A stretch of 64,000 bases of DNA from Centroberyx gerrardi. Its lineage: Eukaryota > Chordata > Actinopteri > Beryciformes > Berycidae. Positions 47,075 to 60,429 of this stretch are shown piece by piece. Below the pieces are notes generated by a model. The model saw nothing but the letters and a program-made list of their open reading frames with translations. It did no database searches and was not told where the DNA came from. The translations under genes were made by a program, and so were the position numbers. The DNA lies in the NCBI RefSeq assembly GCF_048128805.1, contig NC_136016.1, forward strand, positions 6,584,501 through 6,648,500, read 5' to 3'. Within the stretch, counting starts at the first letter, position 1, and the number at the start of each line of letters is the position of its first letter.

Positions 47075-50000
47075 CAAGGTGCACATGTGGCTCAAGGTGA
47101 AGGACAGAAGCAATGGAAATGTCTGTGGGGAGGTTCGGGAGAGCTAAGTGGAGCAGAGGCCAATGGGAAGTGGAGCAGGAGGAGCTGCGAGAATAGGACC
47201 GGCCCCACCGGGCTGAGGAAAAGAGAGCGGACAGAGCCGGTATCCAGGACAAGACGGGGGGGAAAGAGGGGGAGGGAGACAAAGAGGTTGACAGAGAAAC
47301 ATTGGGAAGCGTGAGGAGAATCGGACTGCACGATTAAACGTGACGAAAAGCGGGAATAGACAGTAGCCTTGATCGTTGTCGTGATGATTATATTGAGCCA
47401 GCAGCATATTACAGCCTAGTTATTAATCAGTGTTACATGGATTGATTAGAGTCACACAGTAAGCATCTATTAGAATATTTCATGCTTCCAGATTAGGTTG
47501 GAAATTCAATGAAAATCCTGCGCTCTTAGCATGTCTTCAGATAAGACGAGCCTTCAAGCATGTTGAGCTAATTTAGCGATAAGAGAAACATGTCTTTTCC
47601 ACTTGTCTTTTCCATTTCCTTCAGTAGGGAGGAGGCGCTCGGGTTTATCTGATCATATATATGGTTTTCAGTGACACAGTGGTATGTAAGTTCCAGTTAT
47701 AGCCGCACTCCGTGGGATAGGGCCCTCCTCCGTACGGCGAGCTTAGAGGGGAAACGCAGGGAAGACTCGGCAACCCGCGAGGCCAATAAAGGAGGCCTCA
47801 GTGTAGTCTGATAGATAAGGCTAAAAATAGCCATGCGACTCCCAGAGCGGGGATTACGCTTCATCAATGCCAGGCAGCGCAGAGGCAGGCGCAGGGGTTT
47901 TGGAGTAGAGCAGCGGTGAGCGGAGCTGGGCACCCAGTGGGCATCGGTTGGCACTGTAAATATTCCTCTGTTTCTGAGGATGAGGACCAGAAAGGGATGG
48001 GGAGGGTGGAGGAGTCCCGGGGGGGTTTTGAAGACTGGCATGACGCAGGAAGGGAACTGATTTGCTGTGTCTTGGGAGGTCATTGTGTTTGCTTGAGTCT
48101 AAAAGCGTTTGGGGTTTGATGGGATTGGATGCGGGCCGTGCGAATCGGGATGCGGTGCTTAGCCAGGACGCAGTCTTTATTAAAATCTCCATCGCAGCTT
48201 GCAGACAGGTATTCTTTGCGCTGCGTTTGAGCGAGCTGCAGGGCTGGAAACTAGGGTGGAGAAATGCCACTCAACCCCACACTGGACTGGATTATTTTGT
48301 AGGTGGGGGGGCGGAGAGAACATCAAGTGAGAAAAGGGCGAGGGGAAAAACAGAAAGAGAGGGGGACGTAGGGATTTGATCGAGGTTGTGGAGGGCTTGA
48401 TGGAGAGCGAAGTGGGTTGGGGAAGAGAGAGGGAGTGAAGGATGGATGGAGTGCCTATTATCAATCTGCAGCTGAGCTGGTTTGGACTGACTTTTTTTCC
48501 TGTGTGTGTTTCATTTACAAACATGTGGGAGGAATCATTCGCCCCCCTCCCCTCCCCGCTCTGTATCAGCTTTATATCACTGTTCTAATCCTCTTTGCTG
48601 GGAGACCCTCCTCCCTCTTCCTCCTCCTAACCTCCTCCCTCTCTGTCACACCCCACTTTCCCATCCGCAGACAGCAACGCTCTCAGATCTCCCCGAGGTA
48701 ATCCTTCCTTACCTGCCCCCCCCCCCCCCCCCCCCCCCGGTCTCCTCCTGGGCTTGGATTTCTCTGGACACGGGCTAAATTAGCCCATCCATCCGTGCCG
48801 GCCCGTCCGGCTCCAGAGGCTTACCACGTAGCCGCACCTCCACCCCCTCACCCTCACCCTCTCCTATCCCACCTAGGCTTAACTCAAGCCAGGCTTAGGC
48901 AAAGCCAGTAGAGGGTCTCGGTCGGTCTCTCTCTCTCTCTCTGTGGATGTCATTGGTCACTGCCAAGTGCACAGCTTAGCTCACTGGGGAGTGTCGCCAC
49001 CGCTGTGTGGACATTTACTGGCACAGGTTTTTTTTTTTTTTTACCTCAGTTCACGATTTTGCTAAAGAAGTGATTGCAGACCGAATGCTTTTGACTGTAT
49101 TCTCGGCAGTGGAAGTCTTTATTGAGGCATATGCCAACGCGTCTGTTTATAGACCGAGCGGCCAGACTCCATCCTCATTGTCACAGCGAACACAATAACT
49201 TGCATAACAGTGGGCTTCAGTCAGCGTCTCTGTGGACTTCACTCAGCCACAGTGCAAGAACAATGCGAACTTGACTTCAGAGTAGATTTCCATTGTTTAC
49301 GGAGATATATTTTGTCTGTTTTTTTCCCCCCTCTTGTGTAGTCTACATGCATGAGCGCCATCTGGCAGTTCCAAACACAAACACCCATCAATATGACTCC
49401 CCTATACTATACTCAGCCCTCATCCATATGTATCTCCCTGCTGGACATGCTTCCTCTGTCATAATGACTGCCACTCCCTGTGTAGCTAACCCCTGACCCA
49501 GCTTAATTGCTATTCACTGCCTCCGTGGCAGGTTGAGGCCATAGTTGAGGCCAGCTTGTCCCTGCGCTGAGGCCTGAGTCACCGTAATGTCTCCGCCAGT
49601 GTCCCTGTCATGTGCAACGACAGGCCGCAGAGGAGAAATACCTGCCACATTTGAATTGCAGAGCGCTTTGACCTCACTGCCTCGGAAAAGTTACTTTTTT
49701 TTCGTCAACGTACTTTCGAGTCTGGAGGTTGTTGAGATGGTGCTGTTTTGGATTTTAACAAGGTTCACTCCAAAGTAGCTTCCGTTGAAGAATTTTTCCT
49801 CTTCTTAGTAGCTTTCCCTACATTTTCTTACTTACTTACTTACTTACTTTCTTACTGTATACTGGTTAAGAGTGGTCTCTGCAGCTTCCATCCAGCTTCT
49901 GTCCATTAGCATTGCCTGTAGTTGCCTTTCTAGTGCTTTTCCTTTTCCTCCCTAGTCTCCATTGTAGCTTGTAGCCCTTTGTTTCCCATGCCCAGCCTTA

Positions 50001-52612
50001 CCTCTCCGGGGCCACAGGGGAGGGTTGCTGGGCTGAAGAAGACATCATTTCCACTCCGCACCCTTGATCTGATGCCCAATGCTTCCATGTTTCCAGGTGT
50101 CACATACGCTGCAAAGGGCTACTTCGACGCTCTGGTGCGGATGGGCGAGATGGCCAGCGAAAGTCAAGGCTCTAAGGATCTTGGTGAGTCCTAGTAGTGG
50201 CTGTAGTGCCCCCGGTGGGGTGGAGGGGGGTTGCACCAGCAGATGGTGGATGGGAAGGCCCGGGGTTGTAAACGGGGTATGAGCAGAAGCAGCCGATGAC
50301 CAATCTGAAACTGGATGCACACGCTCAAACATGAACATACACACACACGTGCGCCCGATGCTCCAGTAATCCAATGCTCGCAGTCTGCACAAATCTCCAA
50401 AACGCTGTTATATTCACAGCGCATTAGTCTGTCATTTACTGTGATTTGGAGCTTATTCAATGCAGTGTCACCACCACTTTTCACAGACAAACAAATTCTT
50501 ATTCTGTAAGAATTAATTCCACATATTTGTCATGGCAATGCCTATTTGGCTAATCTCTTGTTCCCTCGCATTCAGAGGACTATAAAGGCGCTTTAACAGT
50601 TTTTTATATTGTAGCACTGTGAGCAAATAATTAATTCACAAATTCGCCTTTCTCTTGCGTTTGATATTCACCAACAGTGGCACACATGGTGAAGTGGATT
50701 TGCTTTCTGCTCGTAATAAGACCCAGAATATATTTACTGTGCTAATGAAAAATACTCTGTTTTGAATGTTGTTTTGAAGGAGGTTGCAAGGACAAATTCT
50801 CCATGCTGTTTCTGGTAAAGAATATTTTTTCACACAGCGTGTTGTCTGGTTCAGGTTGGATCGGCCCTGGTTCTGCTCATTATAGCTATAGACTTATTAG
50901 TGATAACTAATCTCGTGATAACTAGAACTGAAAGGTCATTCATAGCAGACAGTGTGGGAGATATACAGGTAGCAATGCCTAAGTAGCATCTATATGAATT
51001 GAGACACGCCTCTGTATCATTGCCGCTTTGTCGTGCACTATGTAAAGTATTGGCTGTATATGACAGTTGCAGACCCAGTCACATGCTGGGGAATGTGACT
51101 GGCTTGCGTTAGTACCGAATCAGTGCACTCTCTCGTTCATACACCCTGATGTGACTTAAGATAGCAGGCGTGGATTGAAGCGGTGGAGGAGAGGAGGAGA
51201 GGGGGAGAGATGGCAAAGAGGGGAGCAAGAGAGGGATATCTGAGGCGGGGGAGCAAGAGAGGGATATCTGAGGCGAGAGAGGAGGATATAAAAGCTGTCT
51301 GTGCATTCATTATTCATGGGGAGACCTTTTTTTCGGTCCTCCCTCACACTTCTACTGGAGCTTCATCATTCCATTTTTCCCCCCTGCCTCTCTGTGAATA
51401 CATATTCAATTGAGTTTGTGTGCCCACTCCAATTTTGAACGGTGAAAAGCCCATTACTGTCTCTGCGTTCGGCCTCAACTCCATTATCTGCGCGGCGATC
51501 TCATTCCAACCGCTCGGTATTAAGATCACAAATGTTTAAAGCCGAGGAATTCATCTACGAGGGTGCAGCCTACTGTAATCCCGCAGCTTTAATTAATGTC
51601 TAAGCCCATGCCATTATCTTAAACAATCCATTATCACAAACCTCCTCAGAATATAAATAAAAGGATGTGCCATGCATCTCTCCATCCCCATATCCATCAG
51701 CTTGGTTGCTTCGCTCTAGTGTTGTTCCCTACGTGTTTTCTGTCCTCACTGTGCTTCTGCGGCATGTGTCCTGTGTTCGTCCGCGCGTCGGGGTTGCCTG
51801 TTCTGTGTTCCTTCTCCATTTCCCCCCCCCTTTTGCAGGCCTAACCATGACTCAGCAGCCCTAGCACTGTTTAACTCAGCAAAACCTCCCTCCGCCTCCA
51901 GTGAAATGACAGGCTAGGCTGAGCAGGCCAGATTGATGCCGTCTCCACATATCAGCATTGCCCAGAGCAGCCCCTTGTCTGTGGCTGTGGCCTGTGCAGA
52001 CTAAAGAGGGAATTGCTCTGACGATGCATATTGCTTTTTGGATACTTTAGCATATTCCATTTCTTGGCTTGTGCCTCACGGCTTCAGCAGATTGTTTGAC
52101 ATAAATGTGGGAGAATGAGGGAGAGAAGGAGACATGGTCAAAAATAACTATGCAGCGTGAGGAGAACTCCTAAATAGTCGGTTCAGTTTCAATCTATCGG
52201 ATTTCAGGTCTTATATATTAGTAAGTCTTACACATAAAAGCACTCGCAAATTCATCCATACAGTAGATGATTTTAGAATTTGGGAGGAGTGACAAGAGAA
52301 TATCCCCCAAACCCATTTTCCTCATTAGCTCAATTCTGCGATCTGTGATCAAGTATTTACATAATCAGCCCTCCCTCAGCCTATTACCATGTAATGATTA
52401 GATAGTTACTATGTCCTGAGTCATTCCCAGGAGTGCTGGCAGGCGGTCAGGCAGTGTGGGTTGGTGGTGGTCTGCTAAAAGACTGGATCTCTCTGTCCGC
52501 TCTGCTTTTTCTGGTCTAGGAGAGAAGAAGTGAGTTCTGTTATTGCGGCATGAAGCGGAAACACTTTTCAAGCCTGCTCACTTTCTTAATTGGCAGGCGC
52601 CAGGATTATTTG

Positions 52613-52649
<37 letters not shown>

Positions 52650-55600
52650 CACTACACTCACTCAGCTGGCACGTGCCTGCCAGAGGGCTGTAGCTGTGAC
52701 AAGAGCTATGATGGCAGATAAGGGTGTGTGTGTGTGTGTGTGTTTGATGGGGGATAATCACTCGCACAGGGCTTTACCTCGCAGTTCATAATTGATGAAG
52801 ACTGAAGGCAGATTTGTAAAATGGGGAGACTTGTAATTGTTAATTTAATTGGGTTTTGTTGAGGGGGAAATGGCTGGGTGCGACAGAGCTGAATTAACCG
52901 GGCCGGACTTTAAACTGCCTGAACTCTGGGAGTGAATTCTGGCAGAGAGAGACTCTGCCACCTCAGATTGGATTTACTGAAACAATGCAATTAATCTGAG
53001 CATTAATGTGAGCAGTGGCTAATGGCATTAGGACATGCACTGAGGATGCTGACTTGCACGTGACGGGGGGAAATGAGGACAAGAGGGGGAGTTGGGTGGA
53101 GAAAGCAAAGGGCATAGACTAGTATAGAATCACTGGATTGTTGATGAATTAGCCATGGAGCATCTTGGGTACACATTTACATAACTGATAATATCCAGAC
53201 TAACTGGATAATATTGCTGGTCTCCATGAAAGAGAGTTTAAAAATTGGATCATAAGAAACAAGCAGTTAATCCCATTATAATCGTTATGACTGTAAAAGC
53301 TACAGTGGGTATTGCAGATATGTTCTTACTTGCATTAAGAAAGTCATAGTCCCCTGAATCAATATTTCATAAACATGAGGTGCCTCTGGGAAATCCCAGC
53401 CAGTGACAACAGTCCAACAAGTTGCCCAAGATGTCTGAAAGTAAAATTCTGAAGTTGAAGTTGTTTACCATGCCTGCCTTTCTTCCTTGTAAAGATTGCT
53501 GTTTTCATTCTAACTCTAAGCCTGTAAAGTATGAGCAGCTGGAGAGCTCGGTTCCAAAATGAGATGGAAAAAAAACTTGACGCCTACTCTTACAAATAGG
53601 TTTACCGGCACAAAGGTAAAAACACATTATGGGTTGCAAATTAAGTTATGAGTCACCTTAAGATCTTTGCTTATGAAATTGTTTTGTTTTTGAGGGTAGA
53701 ATCGAGCATTTTTTGAAATATTGACTCATGAATGTTGGGTAGGAATGATTTCTGCAATGGATTATATAGCATTTTGGATTGAAATGTATAAATAGAGAGA
53801 TGAATATGAAATTTTACAGACTTTTTCCTGTCTCACCAAACATTTCCCATAGCATATTGAACATAGTGAACATAGCTGAGAATATGCGTGTAGCATTATG
53901 TTCTCGGGTCAAATGTACAAACAGGTTCTTCAAGCCGTGGTCGCCGCCTGGGGGGGGAGAATAAGTCGGATTCGTGTATCCATATTGTTCTCTTAGGTAA
54001 AGTTATCTAGACGAGGCAAACAACAAAAGAGGTCATCCCACTCTGACACTGTGGAGAAGCTTCCGGTGTATAATTGCACCGTATAGAGAGCCCGGCGGCA
54101 AATCCTGCTATTTCTTTCAGCCGAGCACTTGGCAGTTTGGCTCGCTGTGTGACTTGAGAGACAGCAGCGGTGACAGGGGAGCAGTTTAATGGTAGATTCA
54201 AGCTGTCTTCACACACACGCGTACACACACACACACACACACAAGCACTGGCAGTCACATGCCAGTGCAGACGGTGCTCAAACCGAGTAATTAGTACAAA
54301 AACATTACATGATTATTATCCACTTTCGCAGCCCAAAATAATCTGACTCACATCCACTCGTGGGGACACTTGTTTATCCCGAGCGGTGTTGTTTATCACT
54401 TAGCAGAGCTGATCCCGCAGCCCCGAGAGCTCAGAGCAGGAAGAGGAAACCATGCCTCATTCTGTTTCATTCACTTATTCTTAATTTAAGCTGCTGCTGT
54501 CAAAGTTTGAACCACTTCTCTCTGGCACGAGGAGAGGAAAGATGTTCCATGACATGTTCACTGCAGCAGAGGTGAGATTCAGCCCACTCCTTTCCTCCTC
54601 TCTCTCTCTTTCCCTTTCACTATCTCTCTCTCTCTCTTTGTGTGTGTGTGTGTGAACGCCCCCGCATTGATGTGGGAGCTCAGGCAGCCCAGGGAGAACA
54701 CGCCGACGCCGCACATGCTTCTAAAAATAGATCAAACCGGAGCCGCTCCGGAGGAGGAGGAGAGACGGAGCTACGATGCTCGGTGCGCCAGTCCAAAAAT
54801 GGCTCGTCGGTGATGTCAGCACGGCTGAAAATGACATCTTCTCTCTTCCGCATGCTAAATATGGACATAAAAAAAAAGTAGGATGCTCCTGCAGTTCCGG
54901 TTCCCCGCTCTGGCCATATAAGGGGCTCAGCCATTCAGATGCAGATTTGGGCAGAGGTGGTATTCACTCGGTGCTGTGCTGTGGCACTCGGCTCCAGGCA
55001 GAGCTATTGTGAAGGAAGCACACTGGTAAAGCAATGTATCCTTTATGTCTCAAGATCTGTAACTGATTTCATTTCTCATATACAGAGGATTCCAGCTCCT
55101 AGCCTGTATTTTATGCAGGGAATATCTGTGCAGTGGTACCTGTCGCATCTTCTGCCTTTTGATTTCTGCCACTCAGAAGGAAAAAATAGGTGTGGAGAGC
55201 GTCATCTTCGGACGTCACGGCATCAAATAACAGAGAGTTTGACATAGTTTTCATCCCTGACTTACACTCTGTCACCTGTCACCGCAGCTACACCCAACGA
55301 TGAAAGCATTCCCTACCAGACATCTCCTCCTAGGCATGAGCAAATTAGCATAATGTACCTATGTGTTTTTGTACTCCATTTTTTGGGGGGCTCTAATGAA
55401 TTCTTCCCCTCGCTCCTCATCTCATTCTCATCATTCTCTGGTGTATTCCCCCGTCCCTGAGGCCTGATCACGCTTTAGCATAACATCCATCTCATTAAAA
55501 CAATTTAAGGTTAATTCAGGCGGCCAAATCGGAGGTCCAGGAAACAATTACCCTTTCGATAATGAATTCAGAGTAACATGATTTTAAGCGGAGTGTCGGC

Positions 55601-58600
55601 CTTCTCGGCGTCCATATTCCTCCGCTTTGAGAGAGTTGAAGATGGCAGGCTTTCACAACTAGAGGAAGCCGGGAACAAGGCTTAGATACAGCCGGCGATA
55701 GCACAGATTCAACACAGGAGAATGTAATTTTGTTGGGTCAAAAAGGCAAAATCTGTATGGCTCTCTTCGCATAGCTCCATATTCATCAGTGGATTTTACT
55801 GTATAATTTCCCCCTCATTTGCCTGTCAGATAATTGTACTTCTTCTGGGAGAGAAGTGGTTTAAATCAGCATCGCTGCTGCCCAGCTGGCTGACACTGGG
55901 AGAGGAAATATGAGCAGCGGTAATGGGAAACCGAAAGAGGATGAAAGCAATAATGAAGACTCATAAACACGGATGGGGAAGGAGCATCCTTGGTGGCAGC
56001 CCGGAACGATAGACTTTATTATGTTGGACACACACACACACACACATAGAGTTTGTAGGATATCCCTAATATCACGTACAGAGCATCTCTTAGCAGAATT
56101 CAAAGTGTCTGGTCTCTTCCACAGTCTGCCATTGTTCCGCCCCCCCGAAATCTGTTTAGTTTGAAATCTCTTGCCGCGCGGCTTGAGGGAAAAGACGGTG
56201 ACCTCATCGCGACCCCCTTTCCTCTGAGCCAGCGCTGCCCGGATTTCCCCCGAGTTCCAACCCCCCGATCAGAATTCTGCTAGCATTCGCCCTGCGCAGG
56301 GAGGGAAACTGCAGCGAGAGCACTCTTTCTTCTCGTTCCCCCCCCCCCCACCCCCCCTTCACTTCTCACCATCATCTCATCAACCTTCCTCATAGAATGT
56401 AAAAGTACTCCTGAATGAATGAATGAATGAACATGGGGTGATGGGAGTTTTCTCTTTCACTTCTTAGCCTTTTGCTCCTTTCTAAACCCGTCATACGTTT
56501 TAATTTTCTGCAGCCGCACCCCCCACATATCACCATCCTCTATCTGGCATCGGTTACTACTACTGTCTCTGCCCTTTTTAATAAGCCCTTGTCCTGAAGT
56601 CACCCCCCCGGAAAAGCGAGGGAGGGAGAAGAAGAAGAAGAAGCGCAGAGGAAGAAGGGAAGTGACACATAATGAAGAGAGAGGGAGAGGAAGAAGAGAA
56701 ATAGAGCGATGTGTTCCCAGCTCATTAGCGGCCTTCAGTCGGTACCCGGTCAAATCAAAGCGCGGCTGCCAACGGAGCGCACGGGGGCCCCGGCACCGCC
56801 GCTTTGATCACCCTCCCTACGCCGTTCATTACTACAACCCACACCACCTGTCTGATGCCTTTCTTCTGCCGCTGTTTCATGTCTCTGTCTTGAGTGCCAC
56901 ACACTCATCAGCGCTTTTTCGGGGGGGTTTTCAAACAAGTCTGAAGAATGCAGGTCTTTGTGAGTGTCTGGTGGTGGATGCTGTAGCGTAGTGTTTGACT
57001 TGGTGTATGGATGTGAGATAAGTAATAAGGTGTTGATGTGGCTATAATAAACTGCTGGACTCCATAAAGTATGTCCTTGCGTTGTCGCACTGTCCTTGGC
57101 AAAGGGATTCAGCCAAATGGTGACTTAATGGTGCTGATAATAGTGGGAAGCACAGGCCCTGATCAGAGGCTCTGCAGTCACACACACACACACATAGATG
57201 ACACACACACACGTGCACGTAAACACACCCCCAAATTGATTCTGGCACGCATCCTACATACCAGACATCCTCTGCTAATCCTTTTTGCCGTGACACTTCC
57301 GAAGACAAAAGACAGCAGACAGGAAAAAAACCCACAAAGCGCTTCGCTGTGTTTTGCTGTCTTCAGGCTGTCCATGCCTGCTTTGTTTTTCCTTGTAGGA
57401 TTCCCAGTTTCGGAGTGTTTGTGAAATACGAAACACTTTATAGTGCGTAGTAGCACCTGTCAGTTCCCTCCGTTTCTACCTTATTGTCACCCGGCGGTGG
57501 TGTGAAACTCGGCTGTCACCGACTCCTCTCGCACACACTCTTGTTGTCAGGCACGCCTTTGGAAACAATGGTGCTTTCTCTTTGGAGCGAGATGCATAAA
57601 ACTGGGCCAAGTGAGAGATTTTGACGAGTACAAACCTTATTGTGCCACGATTTTAGACCAAGGACTAAATTGTAGAGGGAGACAGGGACAGAAGAGGTGA
57701 TGGATCACTTAAAGAACATTGTAAATCTTTACTTATCCACTATGGGACCCAGTAAGAGGTCAGAGGTGATGAGGTTGACAGCTATTGGTCCACTGGAGTC
57801 CATGTGTCAATGCAGAAAAAAAGCCATCAGGTTTTGTCTCCGTCCCTGTTTGGGTCTCTCCCCTCCATCCCCTCATCTCTCCATCCCTCCATCCCTCGCT
57901 CCCAGCCCGCGTCCGCCGTCTCGAATAATCAATCTCCATTTCGCACCCCATCAGCTGCCCTGTAATGATTATGTATAGCCGCCCGTTCCTATCGATCTTC
58001 TGTACCCTAATTCATTTTTAAAAGGATTCATTTTTCTTTTTCGATACAGCGTACGGCTAAAGATATCAAAGAGGCGCGCGGCGGCGACATGACACGCGTG
58101 CGCCCGTGCCGTCGGGGCTGCCGGGCGCGACGGCTGCCAGCCTCGACGCCACGACGCCTTGATGCATCGCTGAGGACGAAGGAGTTTTCCCTCAGTATGC
58201 CCGGCTGTAGGTTTGTTGAGGTGATTCATATTTTCAGGGCCGTGATCAAGGAACATGTTGACAGCATAGTCCGTTTAAACATTTGAGCCTCTATATTTCT
58301 GCCAGCCGACTGCAGCATTCCACTTTTTTATGTTGGACTGTAGTGCGGACATACAATATATTGACAGATAGATCTGTCTCTTCCTACTTCTGCCTGCTCC
58401 ATCTACTGAGCCCTCTTTGTAAAGCCCAAGCCAAAGGAAATATTTGTGTGTGTGTGTATCAGTGTTTCTCCCAGAATTGTATTCTTGTCAGGGTGGAAAA
58501 GCCTCTGAAACAGCATTTAGACCATCATGGGACATTAAAACTCTCCATTGAAACTCAGACTAATGAAACTCTTTCAGCAGCTCCTTAAGGCAGGGTGACC

Positions 58601-59288
58601 CACCTCACCTATTCAAGGGTAGGGGAAAGTCTGGTGTGCTAATTTCTGCTGATCTAGGAAACTTTTTCTACTGTTGCACTCATTGTAAGTCTCCTCTGAT
58701 AAATTCTTAAAATGTAAATGCAAATGAGATATTGAATCTACGTGTGTGGGAATGTAATCACAGGTCCTCTGTTTTTCGTGTGCAGCAAAAAAGTCCCACT
58801 AAAATCAAGGGGGAGAGAACCCTCGGTGCGTAGAGAAATTAAATAGCCAGGCGATCACAACAACAACAACAACAACAGTCAATCAGGTGGCTTTGAGGAG
58901 GACAAATCTCCCCGCAGCACCTTGTGCTCCCTCCGCCGCAGCTTCCCGGGGATTAGAGCTGCCTGTGTTTGCTTTCAGGCTCCCGTAATACAGTCCCCTC
59001 TGAGAGAGACGCACACTACATAAAACACCTCCCTCCATATGGCCATTAACTGCAGCTGTGTCTTATCGAACACTTGGTATAGAGCCGCTCTCTCTCTCTC
59101 TCTCTCTCTCTCCCTCTCTCTCTCCCTCTCTCTCCCGGTGAGACAGAGAGTAGCTGGGGTAATAAACCCACATGTGAGTGCTGCCCTCGGGTTAGCCGCA
59201 CTGAATAATGGGCCTCCTCTCACCCTCCATCTCCCAAGGCAAAAACAACTCTCCCTACGGGCATGGTCAGGACCGCTTGGACCAGCCA

Positions 59289-59323
<35 letters not shown>

Positions 59324-60372
59324 ACGGGTAACTAACCTTTTGTTTTTGATTTATAGTTCAGACCACACGGGGCTTTTAGGCAGTAGCTGAGGTTATGGTT
59401 TTTCAGAGGGAACTTTCCCCTGACTCGGATAACCGGTTTAGCAGGTTTGACACAGGAATGATTATTTCTCCAATCTAATTCTGTGAGCTGCGTTTTTTGG
59501 AAGCTATTGTTTTAAGGTACTTACCTAATCTCTCCCAGTGTGTACTGTAAACCTCTGAATCACTGGACTTAATGATGGACCTTGTGCGCATTAGGCAAAT
59601 AATGACGCGCATGTTTTACTTGCTGGCATACATTTGTTTGCTAAATCAAACCGCTGTCCCTTCAATTAAAATCCCGCCTGTGGTTTCCATTCTCAGACAT
59701 CGACATGAAAACAACAAGCGCCCTAATGAATGTGGAACTTTGACCGTAGACGATGGCGGCGGCTGGAAAATGGAAAATAGATTTTGTGACACACGGGCAT
59801 TCGCGGGGATGCCTAAGTATTGATTGGCGAGGACCTTTCGTAGGCAAACACAGCTGAGGGGCCGCGATTGTGTTTTCTCTAATTGATCCAGGACCCTCCT
59901 GCACAATATGCTTTAGTCTCCCTAAGCCTCAGATGTTGTGATCTGTTCTGATTATCAGTAAGCAGCTTAGTTGGTCTGCTGGGTAGAAGTCCAATATTTC
60001 ACCATGCAAGATGGAGTGGTTTTGGATTAGACGAAACAAGTACATCCAGGAATTCGGGGGCGGCCCAGGTGGTGGGGACCTGCAGGGGCAAAGTCATTGG
60101 CTAAGAACATACCCATGCAAACCCATGCACTGTTTTTTAGCTGTTTCTTCTCTATAGTTGATCTAATCTAGTATAAAAGCTTGAAAAATTAACCAAGCTT
60201 CCATTTTGCAGAAGCAACCGTACAGTGAAGTGCAGTTAATCCTGCGGCTATATTTCATTCTCAGCTGAACGGCTTCGTATTGGCAGAGAGTGGGAGTGGG
60301 GGGGGGGGGGGGGGGGATGGAGCGAAGATGGAGCGAAGATGGAGCGAGGTTAGAGGATGAGAGTGGATGTTG

Positions 60373-60429
<57 letters not shown>

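Larger units (their letters stand above)
46323..50096 (+). other. baiap2: baiap2 intron 2 (3.8 kb)
   Basis: Non-coding. It contains a (CTTT)n run (46341-46380), an 18-nt poly-G (46624-46641), a GA run (47045-47074), a 23-nt poly-C (48716-48738) and a (CTTA)n run (49827-49850). The remainder is unique; no conserved gene seen. Confidence 0.8.

Noticed and set aside
60055..60120. GGGGGCGGCCCAGGTGGTGG, possibly a SINE 5' end
   Set aside because: Only a loose resemblance to a tRNA-derived head; no A/B boxes and no tail found.
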